A program made the position numbers and the translations under genes. 64,000 bases of DNA from Phycisphaerae bacterium (GTDB lineage Bacteria > Planctomycetota > Phycisphaerae > Sedimentisphaerales > Anaerobacaceae). The notes beneath the pieces were generated by a model. That model did no database searches and was not told where the DNA came from. It worked only from the letters and a program-made list of their open reading frames with translations. Shown here one piece after another: positions 1 to 8,676 of the stretch; position 1 is the first letter of the stretch, and every line of letters begins with the position of its first letter. Location: assembly GCA_016782865.1 (NCBI GenBank), contig JADHXR010000012.1, forward strand, positions 1-64,000. The letters run 5' to 3'.

Positions 1-41
1 AAGCCTTTTTTCATTTTCCTTGTGATTTTTGAAAAATGGTC

Positions 42-686
42 TCAAATGTGGGATTGGGTGGCGATTATTGCATATTTCGGAATGACAGAGTGGCTAAAGC
101 ATTGCGTAGTGGGTAAAATCGGCTTTGAATTTGGGTCTTGTATCCTCATGAAAACCGGAACCATGAATCGCAGGACAGAAGCGACGTTCGACGCGCCATC
201 GGTTCTGGGCCGTATCGAGGCGACAATCCCGGCACAGGAGAATGCGCGGCTGCTACGAGGGACCCTCAGCATCAGCTTCACGGGAATCGTCTGCAGCGGG
301 CCGACCGTGACAGTGGAATGACTGAGTCTCAGTGCATCTTTGCAGGAAGCCAGCGTGGATCTATCGAAGTCGGAATTCGGTTCGATGATCTGCCAGGCCC
401 CAGTTTTCTCATCTTGCGTCAGGTCGACCAGGCTCAAATCTATGGTATGTGTTTCGTTGGGATCCAGGCTTTGGATCTGGACAACGGATGTGGCCACCCT
501 GCCCGGGCGCACTTGGAGATCGATTTTCATCGGCTGAACTTTGAACTGAGCGAGCGCAGGGCCCGCCGATACAAGCACGACCACACCGAGCACGACAGCC
601 CAAGCCAAGCCGGCCCCACCGTTGCGGCGTCCGCTGGTCCAGTGGACGTCCAGGCATGAATCCATTCTATTGTTTCTGTACCGCAT
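42..686 (-). CDS. exported hypothetical protein, probably 3'-truncated
   Basis: The start at 686 is chosen because GGGAGG lies about nine bases upstream; a longer frame to 809 lacks such a site. The protein is about 214 residues. A hydrophobic stretch (AWAVVLGVVVLVSAG) ending in PALAQ looks like a signal peptide, with the mature protein starting near QFKVQPMKIDL. The mature part reads like a beta-rich domain of the type seen in pilus-chaperone-like or Ig-fold periplasmic proteins, but I cannot name a family with confidence. The last 30 or so residues, after FMVPVFMRIQ, change to an uncharacteristic composition and the DNA becomes AT-rich, so the original 3' end may be lost. It is the last gene of a minus-strand series that begins at 8676. 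Function unknown. Confidence 0.6.
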   Translation of the reverse strand: MRYRNNRMDSCLDVHWTSGRRNGGAGLAWAVVLGVVVLVSAGPALAQFKVQPMKIDLQVRPGRVATSVVQIQSLDPNETHTIDLSLVDLTQDEKTGAWQIIEPNSDFDRSTLASCKDALRLSHSTVTVGPLQTIPVKLMLRVPRSSRAFSCAGIVASIRPRTDGASNVASVLRFMVPVFMRIQDPNSKPILPTTQCFSHSVIPKYAIIATQSHI

Positions 687-812
687 TTTTGTACCTCCCA
701 GCAAGAGAAACCAAAATGTCGAATTCAAGTCGGTATTTTCCATATACACTTCATAGAAACACTTGCACGACCTTCCGATCGCCTGGGCCACTCTGTTCAA
801 CAAAATCATTGA

Positions 813-2618
813 CTATTTTTCTTCGATTAGAGTCTGCCCTTTCCCTTGTTCTACCGCAATGCCCGAGATTGAGTTGTAAATTCTGGCACCTTCGGGGAAG
901 TTGATTTCAAACAAAGACTCCGGTATATCTTCTCGTTGAATCGTAATACTCTTGACGTCGACCACTATGTGGTAAAGCCGCTGATGAGGTCGTGGTTTCT
1001 GACGATATGATACCCGAGTACCCTCGACCGGAAACCAGCCGCCATTCGGCAGTTGATGCAACTTGATCCCAATAACTTCGCTCTGTGGTCTTGCATTGCT
1101 GGAACTCGGATCATCGAAGCCATAGTGTTGTATCTTGAGGGGCATGTAGCGCTCACGATCAATCCATATCCTGGCATAGTAAGGAGGTTCCTTAAATGGC
1201 CTTTTTGCGTCAATTACATAAGCTTCTCTATCGCCTATTAATTCCATCTCTTTGTGCAAGACCGCATTCTCCGGCGCAAGAAGTTCGCTTAGTTTGTAGT
1301 ACCCGAGAGGTCTTAATCCCAAATGCTGTGGTCCTATACGGCTCCATCTAAACTTTTCCATGTTGTCAATTCCGCCCCGCATAAGGTCCGGCTTAGCTGC
1401 CTGCTTCATTACCTCTCCATTAACAATAGACACACTACAGTTTCCTGGATTATCCGGACCGTAGTAAGAATCAAGGCTGGAATGTTGCTTTACACCATCT
1501 TGTGCCCAGATCCCAACATTATACGAATATGTACGACCTCCAATTTTTCGCCCAGCTGTATACCTTTCGATTTCCAGTTCGGATTTTGGGATCGTATAAT
1601 CGAACTGAGTTCCATAACTCATCTTTATTAGATTGAATGATCTCTCATTCCGCATTACCTGGTCTCGAATATCCTCCATCAGGCTTATCGGCGCTGTATA
1701 ACGATAGTGCACACCCGCAATCTTGTCGTTCACGCGCATTCCGTCGGGGACATCCATTCCGTCCAATGTAAACTCCTTGTCGGAAACCTCCACATTGGGG
1801 CTGAACTTCTTAACCGTGCCAACGGTGTGGCGGTGGTTGCTCGGAAGGTTTTCGCATTCAAAGGCCGATACGTACCATGCAGAGCCAAACTTGGCCCACT
1901 GGAGATTTGCCCGCCTTGCGTACCAGGAGCCGTCTGAGTACTTGACTCTAATTTCAAAAGAAACAGGCCTAAGTCCCTCTTGTGTATCAAATGTAATCGT
2001 GTCTTCCGCGTCGTATTCTTTGGCCGCACGACCGGGGCGCTTTGGCAAGACAACGTGGATCCGAACCGAGAAGCGGAGTACACCATCATCGTCCAGCTCC
2101 ACGGATATCACCCGAGGCTCCGGGGGATCCAGTTGATACTCAAACCAGTCCACCAACCGCATGCCCCCAAGAAATGTGAAGAATGTATCGGGGTGGAAAT
2201 CCTGCCCAACGTTGTCGGGGTAGAACTCGAGGCGGTCAACAAAGACCTCATGCTGCAGTACGTTTAGGAAGCCCTTGTCCGACCTGGCTATGGCCTGTAA
2301 TCTTGAGCCTCTGCCCTCAGCCTCAGATTCGAAAATATCCACTCTTGACTTGTGATCCTTGAACGCAAAATCTACTGTTAGGTCTTTGCCCTCAAAAGGC
2401 GCACCAATATTCTCGATCTTCATCGTGGCGGTGCCTCGTCCGGTAGCTGGCTGCTCGATAGCTTTGACCGCCGAAAGCAGCATTTTCATAACAGCATTGG
2501 GATCGTCCAGGGGCAGCTTGTCCGGTTCCCGTGCTCCACACGGACGACAAATCATGCCCACAACAACCAGTGATAAACACAAAGACGGGTACTTTCGCAG
2601 GACTCTACAACCAGACAT
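813..2618 (-). CDS. exported protein with two LolA-like (outer-membrane lipoprotein-sorting-like) modules
   Basis: The start at 2618 is supported by GAGGAGG six bases upstream and by a signal peptide immediately after it (CLSLVVVGMICRPCGA); the open frame runs further upstream to 2816 without a ribosome site. The 601-residue product has two similar halves, each with a mix of beta strands and phrases typical of LolA/DUF-type proteins of planctomycetes (for example GMRVNDKIAGVHYRYTAP closing the first half and WFPVEGTRVSYRQKP in the second). Family knowledge: such domains bind acyl chains or act in the envelope. The protein is predicted to be periplasmic or lipid-facing. It lies 278 bases downstream of the lipoprotein gene, on the same strand, and may share its transcript. 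The specific role is not known. Confidence 0.7.
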   Translation of the reverse strand: MSGCRVLRKYPSLCLSLVVVGMICRPCGAREPDKLPLDDPNAVMKMLLSAVKAIEQPATGRGTATMKIENIGAPFEGKDLTVDFAFKDHKSRVDIFESEAEGRGSRLQAIARSDKGFLNVLQHEVFVDRLEFYPDNVGQDFHPDTFFTFLGGMRLVDWFEYQLDPPEPRVISVELDDDGVLRFSVRIHVVLPKRPGRAAKEYDAEDTITFDTQEGLRPVSFEIRVKYSDGSWYARRANLQWAKFGSAWYVSAFECENLPSNHRHTVGTVKKFSPNVEVSDKEFTLDGMDVPDGMRVNDKIAGVHYRYTAPISLMEDIRDQVMRNERSFNLIKMSYGTQFDYTIPKSELEIERYTAGRKIGGRTYSYNVGIWAQDGVKQHSSLDSYYGPDNPGNCSVSIVNGEVMKQAAKPDLMRGGIDNMEKFRWSRIGPQHLGLRPLGYYKLSELLAPENAVLHKEMELIGDREAYVIDAKRPFKEPPYYARIWIDRERYMPLKIQHYGFDDPSSSNARPQSEVIGIKLHQLPNGGWFPVEGTRVSYRQKPRPHQRLYHIVVDVKSITIQREDIPESLFEINFPEGARIYNSISGIAVEQGKGQTLIEEK

Positions 2619-2812
2619 GACAGACCTCCTCGGCTTGGCGCCGGAAATGAATGATGTTTTCATAACGCTCCTCACTTGTAACTGCGCCGGATGGACACAC
2701 TCCAACCGATCCAAAGAGAAACACATCCGCCACCAATCAGTATAATACATTGCCGGTACTGGATTTGCAAGAAGAATCTTGTCGCCCGCCGACTTCGTCT
2801 GACGTCTGATCC

Positions 2813-2845
2813 TCATGCACCCTCTTATGCACCCTTATGCACCTC
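2813..2845. repeat. short decamer tandem repeat in an intergenic gap
   Basis: Read on the minus strand, the unit GGTGCATAAG occurs twice in direct succession and is followed by a diverged third copy containing GGTGCATGAG. It sits between two minus-strand genes. It belongs with the other ten-base-period repeats of this window in form, though its sequence differs. Confidence 0.6.
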
Positions 2846-2896
2846 CGATCCACCCCCGTCCTGCGGATTGTCTCTTGGGCAGTTGTGTATGTTCTG

Positions 2897-3049
2897 CTAG
2901 TCCCGACATATCACGACCTGGCACGTCGCTTCTATCTTGCCGTACAGTTGCCGGGTGTCGTATATCACCCGGACATCGAAGGTCTCTTCGTTTCCGCTGA
3001 GTTTGAGGTCTTTCGGCACTCGCCACGAGTACCCGCAGGTGCCATCTCA
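2897..3049 (-). other. in-frame coding continuation beyond a TGA codon
   Basis: Reading through the TGA at 3047-3049 in the same frame gives 49 more residues before a TAG at 2897-2899. The stretch is protein-like: it opens with DGTCGYSWRVPKDLKLSGNE and contains ETFDVRVIYDTRQLYGKIEA. This is most simply the true C-terminus of the upstream lipoprotein, separated from it by a nonsense change. Recoding of TGA cannot be excluded from sequence alone. Confidence 0.6.
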
Positions 3050-4462
3050 CCCGAAGGGCATGACGCCATCGGCCAGCTTTTCACCGTCTGCTCCTGTGAT
3101 GACGACCTGGGGATCGAGCGACTGGAGTTTCGGGTAGGGTCGTCTTCTGCCATTGGAGTCGTACCCATCTATCATTACTCTGAGGTCTCTGATCATGATG
3201 TCCAGTTCCGGGTCGGTCAGCACCGCCTTCACTGTCAGCTCTTGCCCCAATTTGACCCGATGGTTTAGAGTCGGCAGAGCGAACATTACCTCCGGCTCAT
3301 TCGAGAGATCCAATATGTAAGCATCGTTCTTCCTGATGTTTATCGAGTAGACCCTAGGACGTGCCGCCATATCCAGAGGTTTTCCATCCGAGTGGTAGTT
3401 TTCAGAAATGCTGATGCGAAGCGGACCATACTCAATTTCCAGGGACCTTGGCAAGTAATCACCGACAGGAATCAAACAACTTTGTACTGGCTGGGGCCAT
3501 CCATCTTTGAGTTTGCCTCCGACAGCTACGGCAGCATCTCTCGAACTCAACGAACCCCGCACATTTGTCTTCTGAATGTCGCGGCCGCCCGCGCCGATTT
3601 CGAATATGCCAAAGTCACCGTCATAAGGCCGCACAGTCAATTTGTCACCCGACGGCGTGGCGGAAAAGCGATAGTGCGTTTGCCCGATCTTATGTATCGC
3701 CATCAGTCGATCCGATCCCCACCAACTCGGCGAGTAGCTGGAGGCGTCTTCGGCAATAAGATGCAAAGGGGTCAGGGGACGATCAAACTGACCACCGACC
3801 ATATAGTTGTGTCCCAGGAAAACATCGTAACGCTGACCAGAAATCCTAATCCTGCCCTTCCGCGCCTCAGTTGCTACGAAAGACAGATTTGCATGTCCAC
3901 TACCATAAATCATCAACCGCGGCATAATGTCCAGAGGACGCTGCCCGGCAGAACCAGGCTCAAAGTCAACAGGGAGATAATTGAAGCACGTTTGCTGTTT
4001 GAGCTGCGAGTTCTGAAGAGTCGCTCCTTTTGGTGGGCGTTTCAGAGGTGCCCGTGGTTCGTCATTTGCCAGGTCGAGATCACGATCAAGGTCGAAGTAT
4101 AGCCGGTCATACCCCTTGCCCGTGCCTCGTGATTCATCCACGGCGAAGTGATACAGGATTCCGGAGTCCTCCTGGTCGTACCCACCTCCAAACCTGATCG
4201 CGCCATAGAGCGGCTTGTCAGATTTGAATGCCGGATACGTTCTAACCTCGGACTCAGGTTGCTCATCGCATGTGCTCAGTTGTCCACGGACAAATTGCGG
4301 GAGCAATGCTCTGTCAACTTTGAAGGCCGATATCTTCCTCAGCCTGGACACGCCATCCTTGGTCTTGTGCTTACAGCCCAATCCAACTACCAATAGCAAA
4401 AAGCACAACAGCACTGGACCGTTGGCGGTCAAGAATCTGGGACAAATCGCTTTTCCTTTCAT
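3047..4462 (-). CDS. predicted lipoprotein of unknown function, interrupted near its end by TGA
   Basis: The start at 4462 has AAAGGA about ten bases upstream; a GTG 18 bases further up is possible. Residues 1-31 form a lipoprotein signal (hydrophobic VLLCFLLLVVGLG followed by Cys). The mature protein is about 440 residues, rich in beta-type sequence, with a DLDRDLDLANDE stretch that resembles an acidic calcium-binding loop. Towards the end (ELTVKAVLTDPELDIMIRDL) it looks like an Ig-like domain. The frame ends at TGA just after GVMPFG, but clear coding continues in the same frame for 49 codons. It belongs to the minus-strand group running from 8676 to 42. I do not recognise a named family. 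It could be a recent pseudogene or produce a protein lacking its last strands. Confidence 0.7.
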   Translation of the reverse strand: MKGKAICPRFLTANGPVLLCFLLLVVGLGCKHKTKDGVSRLRKISAFKVDRALLPQFVRGQLSTCDEQPESEVRTYPAFKSDKPLYGAIRFGGGYDQEDSGILYHFAVDESRGTGKGYDRLYFDLDRDLDLANDEPRAPLKRPPKGATLQNSQLKQQTCFNYLPVDFEPGSAGQRPLDIMPRLMIYGSGHANLSFVATEARKGRIRISGQRYDVFLGHNYMVGGQFDRPLTPLHLIAEDASSYSPSWWGSDRLMAIHKIGQTHYRFSATPSGDKLTVRPYDGDFGIFEIGAGGRDIQKTNVRGSLSSRDAAVAVGGKLKDGWPQPVQSCLIPVGDYLPRSLEIEYGPLRISISENYHSDGKPLDMAARPRVYSINIRKNDAYILDLSNEPEVMFALPTLNHRVKLGQELTVKAVLTDPELDIMIRDLRVMIDGYDSNGRRRPYPKLQSLDPQVVITGADGEKLADGVMPFG

Positions 4463-4607
4463 ATCCAATTCCTTTCGCACAAACGGTCCAATAAGCTCAA
4501 GTCTGCTACCATCGAGTTCTCCGGTTGGCGCTTTCGTCCAACGTTTCTACGGATAGTACCACGCTCCGTTGCACTCCAACCAGTTCGGCTCATATTCGTT
4601 GTCTCAA

Positions 4608-4733
4608 TCACAGGACATACCCTGTCAACTTGATGTACGCTTCTGCATTTGTGGCATCTGCCCACACAAGTCTCGGAGCAACAAATAGGATGTCCATTAA
4701 GATGCAGCAGATAATATGAGTACGTAGATTCAT
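4608..4733 (-). CDS. small secreted ORF (41 residues), possibly a degenerate gene
   Basis: A perfect GGAGG lies eight bases before the ATG at 4733, in the gap after the thioredoxin-like gene that ends at 4766. The peptide begins MNLRTHIICC and has a hydrophobic segment ending in WADA, like a signal peptide with cleavage site. It stops after YIKLTGYVL. Just downstream another frame reads NEYEPNWLECNGAWYYP before a stop, which also looks like protein, so the small ORF may be the front of a longer secreted protein broken by frameshift and TGA. Too short to assign a function. Confidence 0.4.
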   Translation of the reverse strand: MNLRTHIICCILMDILFVAPRLVWADATNAEAYIKLTGYVL

Positions 4734-4765
4734 GTTATTAACCTCCACACCATAGATAGTTATAC

Positions 4766-7234
4766 TTAGCGATTGGAGTTACTATTGAGCCTCTGATCAA
4801 ATTCAGCCATACTGAAACCTTCGGCGGTCACAATATGCCGTTCATCCGTCAGGATCAGCCAGGGAAGCGATCGCACACCCAGTGCAAAGCGGGTTTTCTC
4901 GTGGTCTGTAGCTATCGCTCCGACCGGAAAGGAGATATTATACTTCTTCACCCATTCGCTAAGTTCATCTTCATCAACCTTAGCAGCCTGCACGGACACA
5001 ACAATCACACCCCTTTCGCCTAATTGCTCGGCACGTTTGGCAAGCTGTGTGATGCAGTGCCTTGACGGCCGCTGGTTCATGTCCCAAAAGCATACGAGAA
5101 TCACCTTATCTTTCGTCTGATTGGAATCAGAGGCAATTCCATATTTCTTCAGATCCGGTAACGGTCTACCTGCGAGCAAAGGCGGCTGTTTCGGCACATA
5201 GCGCGGGCGCGACGACCTCTCGCTTAATACGATCCGGGCGTCGGTTGTCCCGACATCGGCAATGACAGAACCGTGCAAGCTTGTACCGAACTTGGTTGCC
5301 AGGATCACTGTTCTTCCGGCACAAACTCCATCGAGTATGAATCTTCCATCGGCATCCGTGTCTGCACGGCGACTCGGCTGGTTGCTGCTATAGGTGTTGA
5401 CTCTTACACCGGCGACAGGGCTATCATTGTCATCAACGACCACGCCCGAGACTGAGAGATTCGCTACGGCCAGCGTCATATTTCCCATGTCAAGCCGATT
5501 GCCTGCGACATTATCTGCGTTGATTTCCTCAGAGGTGTTTCTGCCGTGTCCTTTGGCTTCCACATGGAGACTATACTTGTGGCCGGTCGGCACAGCCTTG
5601 ATTCTAAATCTTCCAGCTTCATCCGTTGCTGTCCGGTTGCGTCCTGTTGGTCCTATCGGCCAGCTCAAACCTGGCGTGTGCAAATCCAAACGCAGCCTGG
5701 CCCCTCCAATGCCTTTGCCGTCAGGATCTACCACCTTGCCGGTAAAGGTGACGCCGGGCTTGAGCGTGATGTCAAGCGTTCGCATGTCTCCGTCGATTTG
5801 CAGGGCGCAAGCCAGATTACCTTCTTCGTATCGACAGAGAATCAACACCGGGACTCCATCGCCGGACAGATTTTGCACTTCATAGGCAAGTGTGAATTTC
5901 CCTTGAGCATCCGCAACGACCTGTTTCTGCCTCTCCGAAGGCCAGACCATCAGTGTCGCGCCTGCCGTAGGCCTGCCTCTTTCACTCCGCACTGTGCCCG
6001 TGATTTTTGAGTCGGGAAAAAACGCATATTCCCTGCGCTCGGTTCTGCCGTCCTCTATTGTGATCGTATCATTAACGGCCTGCGGTGAATAACCTTGCTT
6101 GGTAACGCCGTCCAACAGTACATATTCCCCAGGCAATAGTCGGATCTGTGCAATGCCATCTTTGCCGGAAAGGCTCTGGTTGAACTGTCTCCGCATTTCA
6201 TACCAAACACCCATGTGTGCCTTCTCGACCGGTTCTCCACTGATAGCATCAGTGACCACAACCTCAAATACACCGCCCTTGCTCACTTCGACTCTAACGC
6301 CACTTCTGGTTTTGCCCGTCTCGGTCAATAAATCCACCGGTTCGGCGACCCATTGCGCCAGTTTCTCCATCGGCGGCATCAGCTCCAGTCTATATCTGCG
6401 CCGGGCAAGAGAAGCTATGCTGAATGTTCCATCATCCCTGGAGTCAAAGGGTTCCTGCGCCCAGTGATTCCGGTCATCCTTCACAAGGAGCCTGACCCCG
6501 GATACCGGTTTGCCCGTTGCCTTTTCCAAAACAACACCGTGGATTCTCGCTTCCGGCGGCAGCACAAGCTTGATACCACTCTGGCCGACCGCATAAGTCA
6601 ACCTAGCGCTCGTTGTCCAGGTATCGATCTTAGCGCGGCCCTCTTTTGTGAACAAGAAGTCTGCCGTCGCCTCGGCCGGCAGATTTGTGAATGTGAAGTT
6701 CCCTTTCCGGTCCGTATGAGTCGTGAACAGTTTTGACGCCACATGCTTGGGCAGATATTGCCCCTTCCCTTCTTCGCCGGTCTTCAACATATAGACGCTG
6801 ACCTTTGCCTGCGGAACAGGTTTGTTGTTCTCATCGACAACCGTTCCCATCAGAGCCTCCGGCCGGCCGAGTTCAAGCCCGATCTCTATGCTGCCCTTGC
6901 GCATGTTCCAATTGGCCCAACTCAGTGCGAGCCCCTCTTTCTCAGCAACGATATATCCATACAGGCCTCTGTCGCCCTCAGAACTCCCGCTAAAAGAGAA
7001 TTTGCCATCGGCTTCAGTTGTTACCTCTCCTTCCAGCGCAGTGTCGGATGTATGGGTTGCTCTGTTGTACACCAGTTGATGAAAAGAGACTGTTGCCCCC
7101 GCTATTGGCCGGCCTTTGGCATCAGCTACCTTGCCTGTGCATGTCATCACCTCTGACTCGCGCGCGAGATTGATTCCACAAAAACAAAGGGATATGAGAA
7201 GAACGATTAGTTTGTCTACTTTGCTCCCGATCAT
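4766..7234 (-). CDS. exported multi-domain protein: carboxypeptidase-regulatory repeats plus thioredoxin-like domain
   Basis: An 822-residue protein with an N-terminal signal (LIVLLISLCFCGINLA). It carries about seven carboxypeptidase-regulatory-like beta-sandwich repeats, recognisable from lines such as GKVADAKGRPIAGATVSF near residue 34, GTVVDENNKPVPQAKVSV near 130 and GVVVDDNDSPVAGVRVNT near 600. The last 115 or so residues are thioredoxin/TlpA-like: a strand VILVCFWD, then QRPSRHC where a CxxC motif is expected, and a cis-proline-type SLPW later. Only the second of the two redox cysteines is kept, so ordinary disulphide exchange is unlikely. Its ATG overlaps the stop of the upstream gene by four bases (ATGA), which indicates translational coupling. 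The upstream partner ends in a homologous thioredoxin-like domain. Location is probably periplasmic. Exact role unknown. Confidence 0.8.
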   Translation of the reverse strand: MIGSKVDKLIVLLISLCFCGINLARESEVMTCTGKVADAKGRPIAGATVSFHQLVYNRATHTSDTALEGEVTTEADGKFSFSGSSEGDRGLYGYIVAEKEGLALSWANWNMRKGSIEIGLELGRPEALMGTVVDENNKPVPQAKVSVYMLKTGEEGKGQYLPKHVASKLFTTHTDRKGNFTFTNLPAEATADFLFTKEGRAKIDTWTTSARLTYAVGQSGIKLVLPPEARIHGVVLEKATGKPVSGVRLLVKDDRNHWAQEPFDSRDDGTFSIASLARRRYRLELMPPMEKLAQWVAEPVDLLTETGKTRSGVRVEVSKGGVFEVVVTDAISGEPVEKAHMGVWYEMRRQFNQSLSGKDGIAQIRLLPGEYVLLDGVTKQGYSPQAVNDTITIEDGRTERREYAFFPDSKITGTVRSERGRPTAGATLMVWPSERQKQVVADAQGKFTLAYEVQNLSGDGVPVLILCRYEEGNLACALQIDGDMRTLDITLKPGVTFTGKVVDPDGKGIGGARLRLDLHTPGLSWPIGPTGRNRTATDEAGRFRIKAVPTGHKYSLHVEAKGHGRNTSEEINADNVAGNRLDMGNMTLAVANLSVSGVVVDDNDSPVAGVRVNTYSSNQPSRRADTDADGRFILDGVCAGRTVILATKFGTSLHGSVIADVGTTDARIVLSERSSRPRYVPKQPPLLAGRPLPDLKKYGIASDSNQTKDKVILVCFWDMNQRPSRHCITQLAKRAEQLGERGVIVVSVQAAKVDEDELSEWVKKYNISFPVGAIATDHEKTRFALGVRSLPWLILTDERHIVTAEGFSMAEFDQRLNSNSNR

Positions 7235-8676
7235 TTGTCATCCAACCTTTCCAGCTTGTCGTCTAGCTCTGCGATGTTCAATCCTTCCGACGCTACTACG
7301 TGCTGCTTATTCGTAAGAATCAACCAGGGAAGTGATCGGACGCCCCATGTGAATCTGGTTCTCTCAACATCTTCGGTGATCGTTCCTACAGGGATGGGAA
7401 TGTTGTGCTTCTTCACCCACTCATTGAGTTCGGTCTCATCAGCTCTTGAGGCATGGATCGCAACAATGAGCACTTCGCTCGCCGCAAGTTCATGCCTTCT
7501 CGCTCGCAACTGCTGCAGGCAGTTCCGTGACGGCCGCTGCTCCATATCGAAAAAGCAAAGCAGGATTGCCGTGTCTTGGATCTGCTCGGCAGGTCGTTCG
7601 AGTTCGATGCTTTCGAACGTTGGCAGCGGTTTGCCGGCGCCGACCAGGATATACCAATCCTCGGGCACATATGGAATGCTGTTGCTCAATTTGTCCGCCA
7701 CGAACTTCATTCCTTTGCGCCATTTGTGCGTCTTCCTTGAGTTCTTGTCCAAAACCCGCGTTCCCTCGATATAGTTAAGTCGAAAAGTGTCTTCGTCGAT
7801 TTTAACGTTGGGCACAAAATCCATTACGGTCAATTCATTCTTTATCGTTCCAAATCTGTCACTACATGTGGTTCTATAGGCCTTCTGTGGATACCAAACA
7901 CTTCCGCCGTCCAGGTTGACCTCCGCGATCTTCTTGATCTCAATTTCACTTCGAACCTTGCCATTCCACGCATTTTGATATTTCATCAAACACATTCCCT
8001 TGTCATGGGCCATCCAATACACCTTTTTGCCTTGTCGGGCACTGTTTGGATCTGAAATCTCAACTACGTGGCACGATTGACCTGCCACGTACTCCAGTTT
8101 CGGGCGCACGACTACTTTCGCCCTGAGCTTTCCAACCCTGAACGAGTAAGCAAGTTCAGGCATGCCGTTAGGATATTCGTCCTTTAGAACATCCGGTGTC
8201 TTATGATTCATTAGAAACATAAATTCTTTCGGCATGTTCATCGTTTCTTCACTTCCACCCCTCTGCTCCAGAGACACCCCACCGCGTTGAGTGCTGCCCA
8301 TATACTTCTGGGTGATCTCGCCGTCAAACGCATATTCCACAAGCCACTCGCGGTTGTTCAAACCGTCTGCGGCAAGTGAGTAGCGGACGTGATAAAGTCT
8401 GCCCTGTTCAGTCCTTTCGACCTCACTGTGTTTGACAGGACTTGGAGGTTCTTCATCCGGCTCGTCGCCCTGGATCTCCGGCGGTCGGAATTCGACCAGA
8501 AGAGTACGGTATGAAACGCGCATGCTCCTTATCCTCCCGTAGGTTTTCTCCCATCGGGCTAATATCTCAACATCATCTAGAAAGGATTTCGCCTGATCGG
8601 ACTGGGCCCGGGCCGGACCGACACAAAACACAGTCGCCAGAACCATGCAAAGAAATGCTGTCCTGTTTATGCGCAT
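7231..8676 (-). CDS. exported LolA-like protein with C-terminal thioredoxin-like domain
   Basis: The start at 8676 is set by GAGGAG five bases upstream and by the signal peptide that follows (FLCMVLATVFCVGPARAQ). The product is 481 residues. Residues 30-330 resemble the LolA-like domain of the other exported proteins in this block (VWYPQKAYRTTCSDRFGT and DEDTFRLNYIEGTRV fit the end of that fold). Residues from about 365 on are a thioredoxin-like domain with CFFDMEQRPSRNC in place of the usual active site, closely matching the CFWDMNQRPSRHC of the next gene, and ending in GVRSLPWLIL as there. The two genes overlap by four bases and share this domain, which suggests that they work together or arose by domain sharing. 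Substrate not known. Confidence 0.8.
   Translation of the reverse strand: MRINRTAFLCMVLATVFCVGPARAQSDQAKSFLDDVEILARWEKTYGRIRSMRVSYRTLLVEFRPPEIQGDEPDEEPPSPVKHSEVERTEQGRLYHVRYSLAADGLNNREWLVEYAFDGEITQKYMGSTQRGGVSLEQRGGSEETMNMPKEFMFLMNHKTPDVLKDEYPNGMPELAYSFRVGKLRAKVVVRPKLEYVAGQSCHVVEISDPNSARQGKKVYWMAHDKGMCLMKYQNAWNGKVRSEIEIKKIAEVNLDGGSVWYPQKAYRTTCSDRFGTIKNELTVMDFVPNVKIDEDTFRLNYIEGTRVLDKNSRKTHKWRKGMKFVADKLSNSIPYVPEDWYILVGAGKPLPTFESIELERPAEQIQDTAILLCFFDMEQRPSRNCLQQLRARRHELAASEVLIVAIHASRADETELNEWVKKHNIPIPVGTITEDVERTRFTWGVRSLPWLILTNKQHVVASEGLNIAELDDKLERLDDK

Noticed and set aside
3047-3049. Reassignment of TGA as a sense codon in this genome
   Set aside because: hisD, aconitase and other intact genes end at TGA, and conserved genes show no internal TGA, so the code is standard.
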